DNA of 64,000 nucleotides from Manduca sexta (lineage: Eukaryota; Arthropoda; Insecta; Lepidoptera; Sphingidae). Of this stretch, positions 45,056-55,274 are shown piece by piece. A model generated the notes under the pieces. The model saw only the letters and a program-made list of their open reading frames with translations, was not told where the DNA came from and did no database searches. The position numbers and the translations under genes are program-made. Positions within the stretch are counted from its first letter, which is position 1; each line of letters begins with the position of its first letter. Location of the stretch: assembly GCF_014839805.1 (NCBI RefSeq), contig NC_051117.1, forward strand, positions 5,890,001 through 5,954,000, in the 5' to 3' direction.

Positions 45056-45248
45056 TCTACACAGAGTCCCCATTTCCGTCTCTATGTTATCGATTTTCTC
45101 AAAATCTACTCAACGGATTTTCATGAAATTTGGTATGGAGATAGTTTAAGACCCTGGGAAGGTTAAAAGCTTATCGCGGGAAAATATAAAGCGGGACTTT
45201 TATCCCGGAAAGCTTCTACACGCGGACGAAGCCGCGAGCAAAAGCTAG
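45056..45248 (+). mobile_element. Heli-B, third subtype
   Basis: 5' TCTACACAGAGTCCCCATTT, then 'gattttctcaaaatctactc', 'agaccctgggaaggttaaaa', 'aaagcgggacttttatcccg' and 'gaagccgcgagcaaaag' CTAG (45245-45248). The same subtype lies reversed at 47959. Confidence 0.8.
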
Positions 45249-46430
45249 TAAGAAGATAAAAAATATCTTAAATATAAAGGTCTAGGAAACGGCCAAATAA
45301 ACAGCTAAAAAGCCAAGTAAGAAAAGAGTCTGATGACGAAGGAGAAATAACTTACCACTTTAGCAAACGTAGTATTTGTTTCATCTACACATCCCATCTA
45401 ATCTCGACGAAATAAATCTATGGAATTGAACAATAAAACCGGGCGCTACGGAGTTCAAAATGTGTTTTTGTTTTACAATCGAATTTTATTAGAAGCACGC
45501 GTTTTCTCCAATAATTTATTATGACAGTGCCGATAAAGGTATGTTTTGGATTTCGGCTGTTTGTTAGCATTTCATCCTGACTCAATAGGATTACGACGAA
45601 ACTTGAGAATGTACTAAAGAATTGAAGGGTTGAAATAGGAGTTAGTCACGAGTTGCAGTTGACATGCTTCCTTCGTGCAATTCTGCTAAAGAAATAATAT
45701 TTCAAATATCAATTTTGTCATAAAACGTTTCCTTGATCATATAAGGTTAACCAATACGCATTATGCTTTTCAATAATAAGACGTTCAAGCCTAGCTTATT
45801 TTTCATCTTATTTTTTTTCTATTTTCATTTATTATAGTTCATATTTCAACCAAAAAATCCCATATTTCTGACCTACATCTGCTAGAACAAACTAAGCAAT
45901 TACCACTAATGGTGTATGAAACCTTTCAACGTAAGATAAGGCGGCATTGTGCTGAAATTCGGACCGTCACAAATCTCTGTGCAGCGGCTTGGGAAACGCT
46001 GAGGAAATTAAGCCGTACTAGGAAAGGTCGGGCCGGGATCAAAGAAACTACGAATGGATGAGCCCCGATGTGTTTGAGTTCGTGGATCGGTTATGGGCTG
46101 TTGAATAGGTGATTCGGGTGCAATCAATGCTTGTTAATCATATCATGAAACGGAAAGGGTATTAAGATGTATTTGGTTATGTGGATTGATAAGTGAAATG
46201 AAAATAAATCTAATACTTATAATATTATGGATACACAAGTACCTGTTCTTTTGGACATTTACATGGTAACAATAGTTCTAGCTGTGTATTATTAATGTAT
46301 CACGTCTCTTGACATACCAATCTTGTTAAATCAATTGATCAATTAAAAAACCAAACGATTAGAAATATTTGGATAAAAATCTACAACATATCCAACATAT
46401 CCTTAAAGAAACTCAGCGATTCTTACTCCA
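45249..46430. other. Non-coding DNA, nothing recognised
   Basis: 45960-46060 is modestly GC-richer ('aggtcgggccgggatcaa'). No gene recognised. Confidence 0.45.
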
Positions 46431-46433
46431 CGT

Positions 46434-46688
46434 TCAAGGGCGGGCTCTTTGTTGCCGCACCATAAATTCCTGCTTGCCATTCGCACCGGCATTGTGGGCA
46501 AAACTTTCTTCGTTGAAAGTGAATTCATCTGATACCAGGTGAATGGCTTCTATTGTTTGATAATTAATTAGTTCATTAGCGTCGCTGGCAACTAGGCACG
46601 TGTTGGTTATTGCCAGATCTTCATTGTAAGGATGGTTTTTGAGGCTGATTATCTCGTTTTGTCTTTGAATATTGTTGATTGTGATGGA
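46434..46688 (-). other. 84-codon open frame without a start, possible exon or gene relic
   Basis: Minus strand, between a TGA whose codon starts at 46691 and the TGA at 46434-46436. The only Met lies near the end, so this is not a stand-alone gene. Residues include EIISLKNHPYNEDLAITNT and LVSDEFTFNEESFAHNAG, ending RQQRARP. Composition is mixed and protein-like rather than low-complexity, and the local GC is above the surroundings. No repeat overlaps it. I do not recognise a family. It could be a terminal exon, a pseudogene piece, or chance: a frame this long is expected by chance several times in 64 kb. Confidence 0.2.
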
Positions 46689-46691
46689 TCA

Positions 46692-47098
46692 TTGAATTAA
46701 TGTGTTTTGTAAATATGTCAATAAATCAAGGACTATAAAGATAGTTAAGAAAGCTGACTTAGATTTTCGCAGTTTAACCTTGCAAAGGTGAACAAATATA
46801 TACAGTTTAATTAGTCCTTTGAATTTCCAAAACAATGTAATACCATTGTTGACAAACTGTAACTAATGCAGAAAGTATTCGTATTAAACGGCTTTGGATT
46901 GTTGCTAGTTAATTATTTAGGCGTGAACTAACAATGGTATATTCGAAATGTTACACAATGGACAACAATGCGATTTCCAATACTAAGTGACAAAGCTTGG
47001 AGACACGAGTTGGAAATGTATCGTGTTCTGTATGTTAGGTTATATTTGGACTGGAGAGGTTCCATTTCGTTAAGAACGATTTAACTTGTGTATACATA
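46692..47098. other. AT-rich non-coding DNA, nothing recognised
   Basis: No feature identified. Confidence 0.5.
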
Positions 47099-47366
47099 TA
47101 ATAATATCAGCACTGCATTATATACTATCCCACTGGTAGGCACTGACCTTCTCTACTACTGTAACGGATTTGGCCTTAGTCTACCACGCCGGCCTAGTGC
47201 GGATTAGTAGACTTCACACACCCTAAAAATTCCTCAGGTATGCAAGTTTCCTCACGATGTTTTCCTTCACCGATAATTCACAATGAGACAGCCGAGCCGA
47301 ATGTCCCCAGGTTCAAATCCCAAAGGCACACACCTCTGATTTTTCTACAATTATGTGTGTATTCTT
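47099..47366 (-). mobile_element. SINE-C with an inverted 5' half
   Basis: 47099-47283 is the body and tail in minus orientation (reverse of 'ttgtgaattatc...gatattat'). 47284-47366 is the head in plus orientation, with B box GGTTCAAATCC at 47310, 'cacacacctctgatttttct' and 'ttatgtgtgtattctt'. In intact copies 'gtattctt' joins 'tgtgaattatcg' directly (10442, 11706). Here the two ends have come apart and the head is flipped, with almost no bases lost. This matches twin-primed (5'-inverted) insertion known for LINE machinery. Confidence 0.8.
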
Positions 47367-47958
47367 CCATACTATACTTAAGTTACGCCAAATTAGACAA
47401 AGCCAATGATTTTGTCAACATCGATTAACTATAAAACTAAATTGTATAATCGTTCCAAGAACCCTTAAATACAGACTATAAAATATCAAAAAATCCTTTC
47501 TATTGAATACAGCATAAAAATGACTTATTATAACCAGATCTAAATTATAGCCAAAATAAGACATGTCAGTTGCCAACGTTCCTGAACAAGTGTGCATGGC
47601 GGCACCCACAAATAAATGGAATCTACGGGCGTATGATAAATTTGACCCAATTGTATGCTATATCAAATTGTAATGGCATGTAAATTAAATTGGTCCAAAT
47701 AAATAATTTTAAGCATGGCCAACCCTTGTCAAAAACACGTGTTGTTATCGTTACGTTTTTCACCATGGGTTTTGGGGGATTTCCGTATAAGTATTGGGCA
47801 TTAAGCACTTGATAATAAAGGTCATAATTTTAGTTACAAATTATTTTTCCCAAAGGACGTTGAGCTGTTGGAAAAAGTTAAATGCTTTCTGTAACACGTT
47901 TTTTTAAGCGTATTGTGTGTTCCGCCTACCCAACATTGATAATATATTTTATAAATTA
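47367..47958. other. AT-rich non-coding DNA, nothing recognised
   Basis: Small open frames on the minus strand (47415, 47623) look like chance. Confidence 0.5.
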
Positions 47959-48167
47959 CTAGCTTTTGTTTGCGGCTTCGCCCGCGTTAAAGAGTTTTTC
48001 GGTATAAAAGCCCCGCTATTCATTTTACTGGGATAGAAAGTAATCTATAACCTTCCCAGGGTCTTAAAGTATTTCCAAACCAAATTTCAGAAAAATCTGT
48101 TCAATAGATTTTGAGAAAATCGGTAACATACAGACAGACAGAAAAAGGGACTTTTTTATGATATAGA
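47959..48167 (-). mobile_element. Heli-B, third subtype, complete
   Basis: CTAG at 47959-47962, 'ttgtttgcggcttcgcccgc', 'aaccttcccagggtcttaaa', 'gattttgagaaaatcggtaa', and 5' terminus reading TCTATATCATAAAAAAGTCC on the minus strand. Confidence 0.82.
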
Positions 48168-48590
48168 GTTGATATAATGAAGTGAAATACCAAAAATGTT
48201 AAGCGATCTATCCATAACTACATTACTATGAGTATTTTAAACATAGCCGCCTATAATCGGGTAATAATACTGAGGAAGGAACAGGGATCTCTGGGCCCCA
48301 AGGAATCATACACTCCACACGAAACACCATAGGATGGCACTACACGTTTTCTCTGATACTACTACGACCTTATCATCTACATGAAATCTACTGCAGAACA
48401 TACCTACTATATATTCCAGGCGGTCAAAGCGGCCAGCATACTTGAGACCTCCAGGCGGTCAAAGCGATCTATATTCTGTAGACAAATATAGCGTGGCTTC
48501 CTCATTTAAAATAATACCATAACTGCTCTCACATGATCTGGATTCTCAGTTCCATGACTTTTGACACTCATCTCATAATACTTCATTAGT
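48168..48590. other. Non-coding DNA with a small tandem motif
   Basis: 'ccaggcggtcaaagcg' occurs twice, at about 48416 and 48451. Nothing else recognised. Confidence 0.5.
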
Positions 48591-48730
48591 TTAAGAAGGA
48601 AGCGAGGCAGTAGGCGAGTATGCGGGCCGGTTAAACTGCAGTAAATCAGTGCGCGCCGCGTGCTCGAATGATCATCAGTCATCCGGGTGTGAGGGGTTCG
48701 GTGCCGTGAAGGGAGAACGGTACGGCAACT
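48591..48730 (+). promoter_or_regulatory. CpG-rich patch with initiator-like motifs
   Basis: The patch has 'cagtgcgcgccgcgtgctcg', two TCAGT initiator-type motifs (48646 and 48675), and CGTG about 29 bases after the A of the second one, roughly where a downstream promoter element sits. There is no TATA. No repeats overlap. Possible promoter or untranslated first exon on the plus strand. Confidence 0.25.
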
Positions 48731-49088
48731 ATACTTAAAGATTGTTGTTTCAGTGTTTTTCGAGAATTTTTGGATTGATGTAATACCCGATAACTATAGT
48801 TAAAGTTTTATAAATCTGAGATGTATTATGACAATTTTTGGATTGATGTTAGACCCGTGTATAAATTGTGATAAAGTGAACATATGAATAAATTATAAGA
48901 AGTAATATAAATACTTCACACAATTACACTTAATTATACGACATTTTATAACACGCTAATAAAATATGCATGGTAGTAATAATAGGGTTCAAAATAATTT
49001 ATAATTAACTTATTCCTTACCTGTCACTCCAACAATATGTATACTCTTACGTATAAAACCAAAAAGAACAATACTTTTATATAACTCA
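48731..49088. other. Non-coding DNA with a short direct repeat
   Basis: 'aatttttggattgatgt' occurs at 48765 and 48833, 68 bp apart, each followed by 'acccg' after a few bases. Confidence 0.6.
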
Positions 49089-49121
49089 AAATCTTTAGGG
49101 AAGGCCTATGTTCAGCAATGA
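49089..49121 (+). pseudogene. LINE pol 3' scrap
   Basis: The codons read KSLGKAYVQQ and stop (49119-49121), the end of the same RTE-like ORF type as at 12306 (KSLREACVQQW). Too short to say more. Confidence 0.6.
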
Positions 49122-49872
49122 ATTTCTAAAAGCTAAGGAAGTTTTTAACTTTTTTTTTATTAAAATTAGAAAAGATAAGGTAAAATAATACGATATGGTT
49201 TGTTATAATATTTTAATAGGCACACTAATAAAATATAATCTTGCTATACCGTTCTCTCATAACTGGCTAGTCGATACAAACAGTGGTACAATGATGTATT
49301 AGCGTCTCAAAACTCCAACTGCGTGTATGTAAATGAAGTTACGCAATGACCCGTTTCAAGTACTTTGAGCGTAGTGGCGATAAGCCGTGAGGTAACGCGT
49401 TCAATCCGAGTTGAGGATATTTTCCCGCAAATTTAGATAAGAAAATTCATACCCCTTTAAGCTTGCTCTTTGCCAGCTCAATATAAAGCAAGGGATGTTG
49501 TACATTCTGATGATCGGCAAAATTTTGCCGGCCTGTGTCAGACCAATCATGGTGTACTTAAAAAACAATTCGACCTAACAAATATAAACGCCTCTGCCCA
49601 AAAATTCGAATATGTCTAATATTTGAAAATATTTGTAAATTTTTAGTAGTTGACTACGATTTTCAATAACATAGAATTAGTTTAGTTAACTCCGAGCTAA
49701 TTTGTTACCTCTGTCGGCGCGGCGTGATTGAGTGATAGAGATCAATCTCTCGCCTATTAACGGACTAGAAATTGATGTGGTACAGTTCGGGGGGTTTTAT
49801 CCGTTTAATATAGAGAACCCGTTTTAGCGAAGTTGCCGAAAGGCCTCTCGACTTAGAAACGTCTAGAAATAC
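49122..49872. other. Non-coding DNA, nothing recognised
   Basis: 'gaggtaacgcgttcaatccg' near 49391 recalls a B box but has no partner A box. Confidence 0.45.
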
Positions 49873-50032
49873 ATATATATACTAAATATAAAGGTGAAGT
49901 TTATCGAGCTAATCTCAGGAAGTACTGAACTGATTTGATTTTTTTCCACAAATAAGAAGTTACATTATTCCTGAGTGCTATAGACGACCGGGAAAATATT
50001 TATACCAGAATAATTTTTCACGCGGGCAAAAG
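49873..50032 (+). mobile_element. Heli-B, short copy
   Basis: 'tatatactaaatataaaggt', 'gctaatctcaggaagtactg', 'aagaagttacattattcctg', 'cacgcgggcaaaagcg'. Ends are worn. Confidence 0.68.
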
Positions 50033-50197
50033 CGTTGTTAAAAAAAAACATGTTCATCATCATCAGTTGTATTGACGGAAAAGATATAAAAAATAGTATT
50101 ACCTTTAAATGTTGTAACATATAGAGTAACGCTTCGGATACCTTACAAAATTATGTACTATTAAAAAAAACATTCGTCATATTTTTAACAATTTCCC

Positions 50198-50370
50198 GCG
50201 GGTCGGCTGGCGTGACAAAGCTTTTACAGGATAATAATGTCACGGGGTAAAAAGTAGCCTCTATTCCGGAGTAATATAGCACACAATTAGTGAAAAAAAA
50301 AATCAAAATTGGTTTAATAGTTCCTGAGATTATCACAATCAAACAAACTCTTCTTATACATTACTATAGA
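50198..50370 (-). mobile_element. Heli-B, short copy, opposite to its neighbour
   Basis: 'gcgggtcggctggcgtgaca', 'gggtaaaaagtagcctctat', 'aatagttcctgagatta' and the 5' end 'cttatacattactataga'. Confidence 0.7.
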
Positions 50371-50441
50371 TTTTTTTTTAAATACCTAATATTTTTTAGT
50401 AACCGCCGATGACTTCGATGTACAAAATTCATACGCAAAAT

Positions 50442-50710
50442 ACATACATACATACATACATAACATCACGCATTTATCCCCGAAGGGGTATGCAGAGGCG
50501 CAACTAGGGCACCCACTTTTGGCCAAGTATGTTCCGTCCCATGATGTGATAGGGGGCGAGCCTATCGCCATATCGGGCACAAATTCCAGACTCCGGACTG
50601 ATACTGAGCAGAAAAACCCAAATATCACTTTGCCCGACCCGGGATTCGAACCCAGGACCTCAGAGCGCTATTGTACCGGACATGCAATACAACTACGCCA
50701 CCGAGGCAGT
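50442..50710 (-). mobile_element. SINE-A, full length and young
   Basis: An intact reverse head has B box GGTTCGAATCC (50642-50652 reversed) and A box TGGCGTAGTTG (50690-50700 reversed). It has a complete body and a TATG simple-repeat tail (plus strand 'catacatacatacata'). The 8-bp target duplication cgcaaaat flanks it at 50434-50441 and 50711-50718. By eye it differs from 57192-57453 by about six substitutions and one single-base indel. The open frames at 50386 and 50519 are inside it. Confidence 0.93.
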
Positions 50711-50718
50711 CGCAAAAT

Positions 50719-51257
50719 CCTCTCGGGTAAATACTCTAACACCCTAATCTCATAAACAAACCCATACGTCGGCATCCTGTTGTATGCAAGGGTGAGGAGC
50801 CAATAAGTTCTCGCTCTATTTCGCTCGGGCACCAAACCCGCACCGCACTAAAGCAGGTCGCCCGTAAAACAGCTTTTAAGTTATTTTTGGAGATTTTGTT
50901 GTGGTTTTTGATCGTTGGGGAGTATACGGTCTATGTATTATAGCTAGGTTTGTTTGTATACTCATCATGGGATACTACGGTTTTTTTTATATTTTAACCT
51001 TCGAACATGGAATATGAAATTTTAAATCAAGCTATTATAATTTTTATATATGTAGCGACAAGGTTGAAAACTCAGTAAACATTAAATTCGTCAAAAAATC
51101 TTTTGACAATATCGTAGTTTCTCTAATGAAGGTACGACTTTAGTTCGCGTGATGAACTTATCGATTGTCTGAAGAAACTCTTCGTCCCCTAATTTATTTA
51201 TAAGTTGAGGAAAGCGTATCATTCAGTCTTTATGATGGTTTTTTTTTATATATGTGT
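50719..51257. other. Non-coding DNA, nothing recognised
   Basis: No feature identified. Confidence 0.5.
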
Positions 51258-51370
51258 ACAACAAGGTGACCCCACTGTATCTAATGGTTAGTGGAGTGGG
51301 GTCCATTAGAATGTCGACTGACGAGAGATGATTACCCCTCGGCAGTTGACACAATTATGCCGGCCTGATG
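51258..51370 (-). repeat. Rep-D partial
   Basis: 'gttagtggagtggggtccat', 'agaatgtcgactgacgagag', 'acacaattatgccggcctg'. It ends at 51370. Confidence 0.8.
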
Positions 51371-52054
51371 ATACCTTTTATATGGTGTATATGTACATAA
51401 TATAAATTTACTAGGATATTCGTATGAAGTATATACAAAAAAAAAGACCACAACCTGGACAACTATATTGCTAGTTCTAAAGTATGGTATATGAAAACAC
51501 TGCGTTTTTAAATTTTTTTACCGTATAATATAATATCTAAGTAATGTTTACTACCAAATCTATAAAAAAAGTAAAAATTAAGTATTAAGTAATTAAGTAA
51601 AATAAATTCAAATAGATTTTTTTAAGACACGATATTTTGGGAGCTATCAATGTCAGCAAATTTTATCCCAGAAAGTACATTAGAGATTTACACCAAAAAA
51701 ACACTCACAAATAGCCGCGGGTAAATCATAACTATATACGAAAACATGATTAAAACACAAAGAATGGAAACTATATCGTATTTCAACACAACTACATATT
51801 TCATATGAAACGCTGATCTCGTATAGGCAGGCAAATAAGCGAACTAGACCATCTAATAACAACCCAACTCGATGGGCGGCCGGCGCTTCAATTTGGGTAA
51901 AAGCTAAAACATGAAAACGTACAATTCATACTGTATTTGGTATAGCATGGCCTGGATAGGTCAGTTAGGTTTACGCCTTCATCTTAAGCGTAGGCAGGGT
52001 CGTATCTACAGTGTGGGCACGCACGTTAAATACATATTCACACATATATTTATA
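51371..52054. other. AT-rich non-coding DNA, nothing recognised
   Basis: No repeat copy assigned. Confidence 0.5.
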
Positions 52055-52308
52055 TTAGCTTTTGCTCGCGGCTTCGCCCGCGTGAAGGAGTTTTCCAGGA
52101 TACATTTTTTTCCGGCTTACTTGAAATGTATCGTTATATTATGACCAAATTGCACAAAATCATTATAAATTGTAGCCTATATGTTATTCTGATGTGTAGC
52201 CAATATTACTGTAAAGTTTCATTCAGATCCGTTCGGTAGTTTTTTCGTAAAAGTGAAACAAACATACATCCATCCTCACAAACTGTCGCATTTATAATAT
52301 TAGTAGGA
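52055..52308 (-). mobile_element. Heli-B, complete 254-bp copy
   Basis: Read on the minus strand: TCCTACTAATATTATAAATG at the start, 'gcgggcgaagccgcgagc' hairpin and CTAA at the end (fits the Helitron CTRR rule). Collinear with 28119-28368 in opposite orientation. The frame at 51911-52144 overlaps it. Confidence 0.82.
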
Positions 52309-52513
52309 TACAATCACACGTACATTTATATATGCACACATACATACGTCCGTATTTAAATACACTCATATACGAAAAATAAATTATTTAACGATTGATT
52401 CCTCCACCCGTCATTGGTTATAAGGTATCCATTTGATATCATTTACGACTCCTTTACAACGGTCAAACGATTGTCATGAAAAGCCTTTCCTCATATTTAA
52501 CACAAAAACGACA

Positions 52514-52612
52514 TTGTAGCAAAATATCGGGATAAAAAGTAGCTTATGCGTTAATCCAGGACATAGTCTACAGGTGTGTCAAATTACATACAAATCCGTT
52601 CAATAGGGTATT
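52514..52612 (-). mobile_element. Heli-B internal fragment
   Basis: 'atcgggataaaaagtagctt' and 'tacaaatccgttcaatag' match Heli-B internal sequence. Both ends are absent. Confidence 0.55.
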
Positions 52613-53387
52613 TAATTTATTTTTATTTATAACTTTTATAAAATGTATACGTCGTTTAAATTCTAAAACAGAAGAAATCATTGAAATCTGATGAAAAATA
52701 TCCAAGTTATAAGTCATTGAAATTAGATTGTAGGGGTAAGTGACAAGAAACAGAAAAGGGACGAAGTACTTGCATGTGACGTCATCGGGAATTACGATGC
52801 GCGCGAAAGAAAGAGATGGAGAAATATCCTCACTTTGGGCCCATTCTTACACGTAGCAATATTTGAAACATTAATTACTTTCTCACTTCTTATCGAATTT
52901 TAATGCTATTTTCACAGAAGGATTTCTTTTTTGTACTATTTGGTGTGACATATAAAAAAAGCATAAAATAAAACATAGTCAAATACCTTATTGTTTCTGC
53001 CATAACTTCTAACAAACATCCAAACATTTCACAAACTTTCAAATTTATATTAAAATAAGATTACAATTGTCTTTGTCATAATCATCGTAATAGCTATAAA
53101 TTGAGATTACAAATTTAACTTAAAGAATTATTTTAGTACTTTTAAACTTTGTAATATAATTAGTAAGAATTCGGTAATTTTCTCACTTGATCTAATATCT
53201 GATTAAGAAAATTGTTCAATGAAGCTTGATTTACGAGTTTGAAATTAAATTATTTCTTCATACATTAATTATGGTGTAATTAATTTATATTGCGGTTTGT
53301 GTTAAGTGCGTTGAACCTCCTAAATTAATGTAGGGACTAGATGACGTCTATATTTTATTTTATTGGCTTAATTATAGGCTCGGTGGC
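52613..53387. other. AT-rich non-coding DNA, nothing recognised
   Basis: 'atgcgcgcgaaagaaagaga' near 52798 is the only GC-richer part. No gene. Confidence 0.5.
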
Positions 53388-53632
53388 GTAGAAGTCCATG
53401 CGCGGTACGGTAGCGCTCCGAGGTCCTGGGTCCGAATCCTGAATCGGGTAAAGTTATATTTAGATTTTTCTGTTTAGTATCGGAGTTTGGAATTCGTGCC
53501 TGATATGGGGATAGACTCGCCCCGATACATTCGTATCATATCATGGAACGGAACTTAGCGAAAAGTGAGTGCACTGGTTGCGCCTTTGCATGTCCCTTCG
53601 GTCATAAATGCGTGATGTGAGTGGTTTTTTTG
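53388..53632 (+). mobile_element. SINE-A, full length, moderately old
   Basis: 'ctcggtggcgtagaagtcca' (A box decayed), 'ggtcctgggtccgaatcc' (one B-box change), complete body and tail 'taaatgcgtgatgtgagtgg'. Confidence 0.88.
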
Positions 53633-53887
53633 TTTATAATTATTGTATTGTTAGCATTTAAATATTATTTTGAGGGTATTTGTGACACTTTTTGCTATAA
53701 AACACTGAATGATTAACAGATCATGACAGATGGTCATTGACACTCGTACCGCTCCGTTGTTTGGTGACATCTTTGTGAAAGTATTTCAGTAGTCAGTGAT
53801 AGTTCTTTTTATTTTATTCAAAATCGCTTCAGTTCCTAATAATAGACTATAATGCATATTTAGTAATATCTGTATCTAGTAGTATCT

Positions 53888-54098
53888 TTGCGAATTATCG
53901 TTTTATTTAACGATGAAGGAAAACATCGTGAGGAAATCTGCATGCCTTAGAAGTTCTCTATAACAGTTTTGAGGGTATATGAAGTCTACCAATCCGCACA
54001 AGGCCAGCGTGGTGGACAGGCCTAATCCTTTTCAGTAGTAGAGAAGGTTCGTGCCCAGCCATGGGACAGTATATAATATAGGGCTGTTACTATTGATA
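53888..54098 (+). mobile_element. SINE-C, body and tail
   Basis: 'gcgaattatcgttttattta', 'gaagtctaccaatccgcaca', 'aggccagcgtggtggacagg', 'cagtatataatatagggctg'. The head is missing. Confidence 0.82.
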
Positions 54099-54649
54099 TT
54101 TGTAAACACGGTAACATTACAATTTCGTGCAACTAACATGGGCCACATAGTAAACAATGATCAGCGTGGTGGAATAAAGACATTACCAGAGGTTTATCCA
54201 TTGTCCTACAGTAGGCTAATTTTAACTCTATTACCACACCAATTTTCATTAAACTAACGGTTTATACTTCCTAAATTCCATCTCACTCATTAGCCTTGCT
54301 ATAAACAGAAACAAACTAAGCCTAATTTGAAACACATCAGGAACAATTTTAATCGCATCCAGACAATTTAAGGCCCTGTACAAAGATAATTCAATATACA
54401 GGATAGAAAATAGGCTAGGAATAATCCCAGTTATCTTACTCTAATATCGTAGAAGTTTTATTGAAAGGAACAATTCCGATGTTCCTATTTTCGTGGAGGC
54501 TAAGTTAAATATTATTTTTATCTAATACGAGGGACTCTCGTTTATGGTTATTGGGAATTTGGGATGTAATAAAAACTGCTACGTGAGTGCCAGTTGACTG
54601 TTGTTGTATGACAGGGTGTGAGTATTTACATATATATTTTATTGCTTTT
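54099..54649. other. Non-coding DNA, nothing recognised
   Basis: No feature identified. Confidence 0.5.
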
Positions 54650-54852
54650 AATGATGAGACGAGCTTGACGATCGCGTGATGGTAAGCGATACGACCGCCC
54701 ATAAACAGTAGAAACACCATCCAACACCTTGAATTACAACGTATTGTTTGGTATTCCACTGTCCATCCTGAGACATGTGATGTTATTATGTCCAGTAGTT
54801 ACACTGGCTACAGTGTCCTTCAAACCGGAACACAACAGTGACTATACACATG
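54650..54852 (+). repeat. Rep-E, 5' two-thirds
   Basis: 'gacgagcttgacgatcgcgt', 'cgatacgaccgcccataaac', 'gtccttcaaaccggaacaca', then it stops. Confidence 0.85.
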
Positions 54853-55270
54853 AGGTTATTTTTAGAATATAATTCGTAGAACTAACAGATAGAGCGAGAG
54901 TTTTTGAATGGAGACCATACGCAAGTGTAACGTTGGATGGCCTTGCAGTGGCGAAGCATCCATACTCCCCGAGTACTACTGGATTTCCTTTTAGGCTTAT
55001 TTAAATTGGCCGTGATATGTTAACTAAGGCAATTTATTTGCCCCGGGTTACCTTTTGAAAAATTTCATTTGGTACGACGGCCTTGTACGATGGATAGACG
55101 ACCTGCTAACACAATGAACGCGGCTTATAACAGTTTCGTCTAGAAATGTTAAGGAAAGGTCGACAATGGACTTCCAAAGTCTTCAGAGGTCGATTTTTAA
55201 ATAAATGATGAATTACCTAACTAATTTGAGAACACTTAAAAATTGTTTTTGTGCCCACCTTTTTTCTTTA
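54853..55270. other. Non-coding DNA, nothing recognised
   Basis: No feature identified. Confidence 0.45.
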
Positions 55271-55274
55271 TTAA

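Noticed and set aside
50201..50370. Inverted pair 49873-50032 / 50198-50370 as one fold-back element
   Set aside because: Each half is an ordinary Heli-B copy with its own ends; two insertions explain it.
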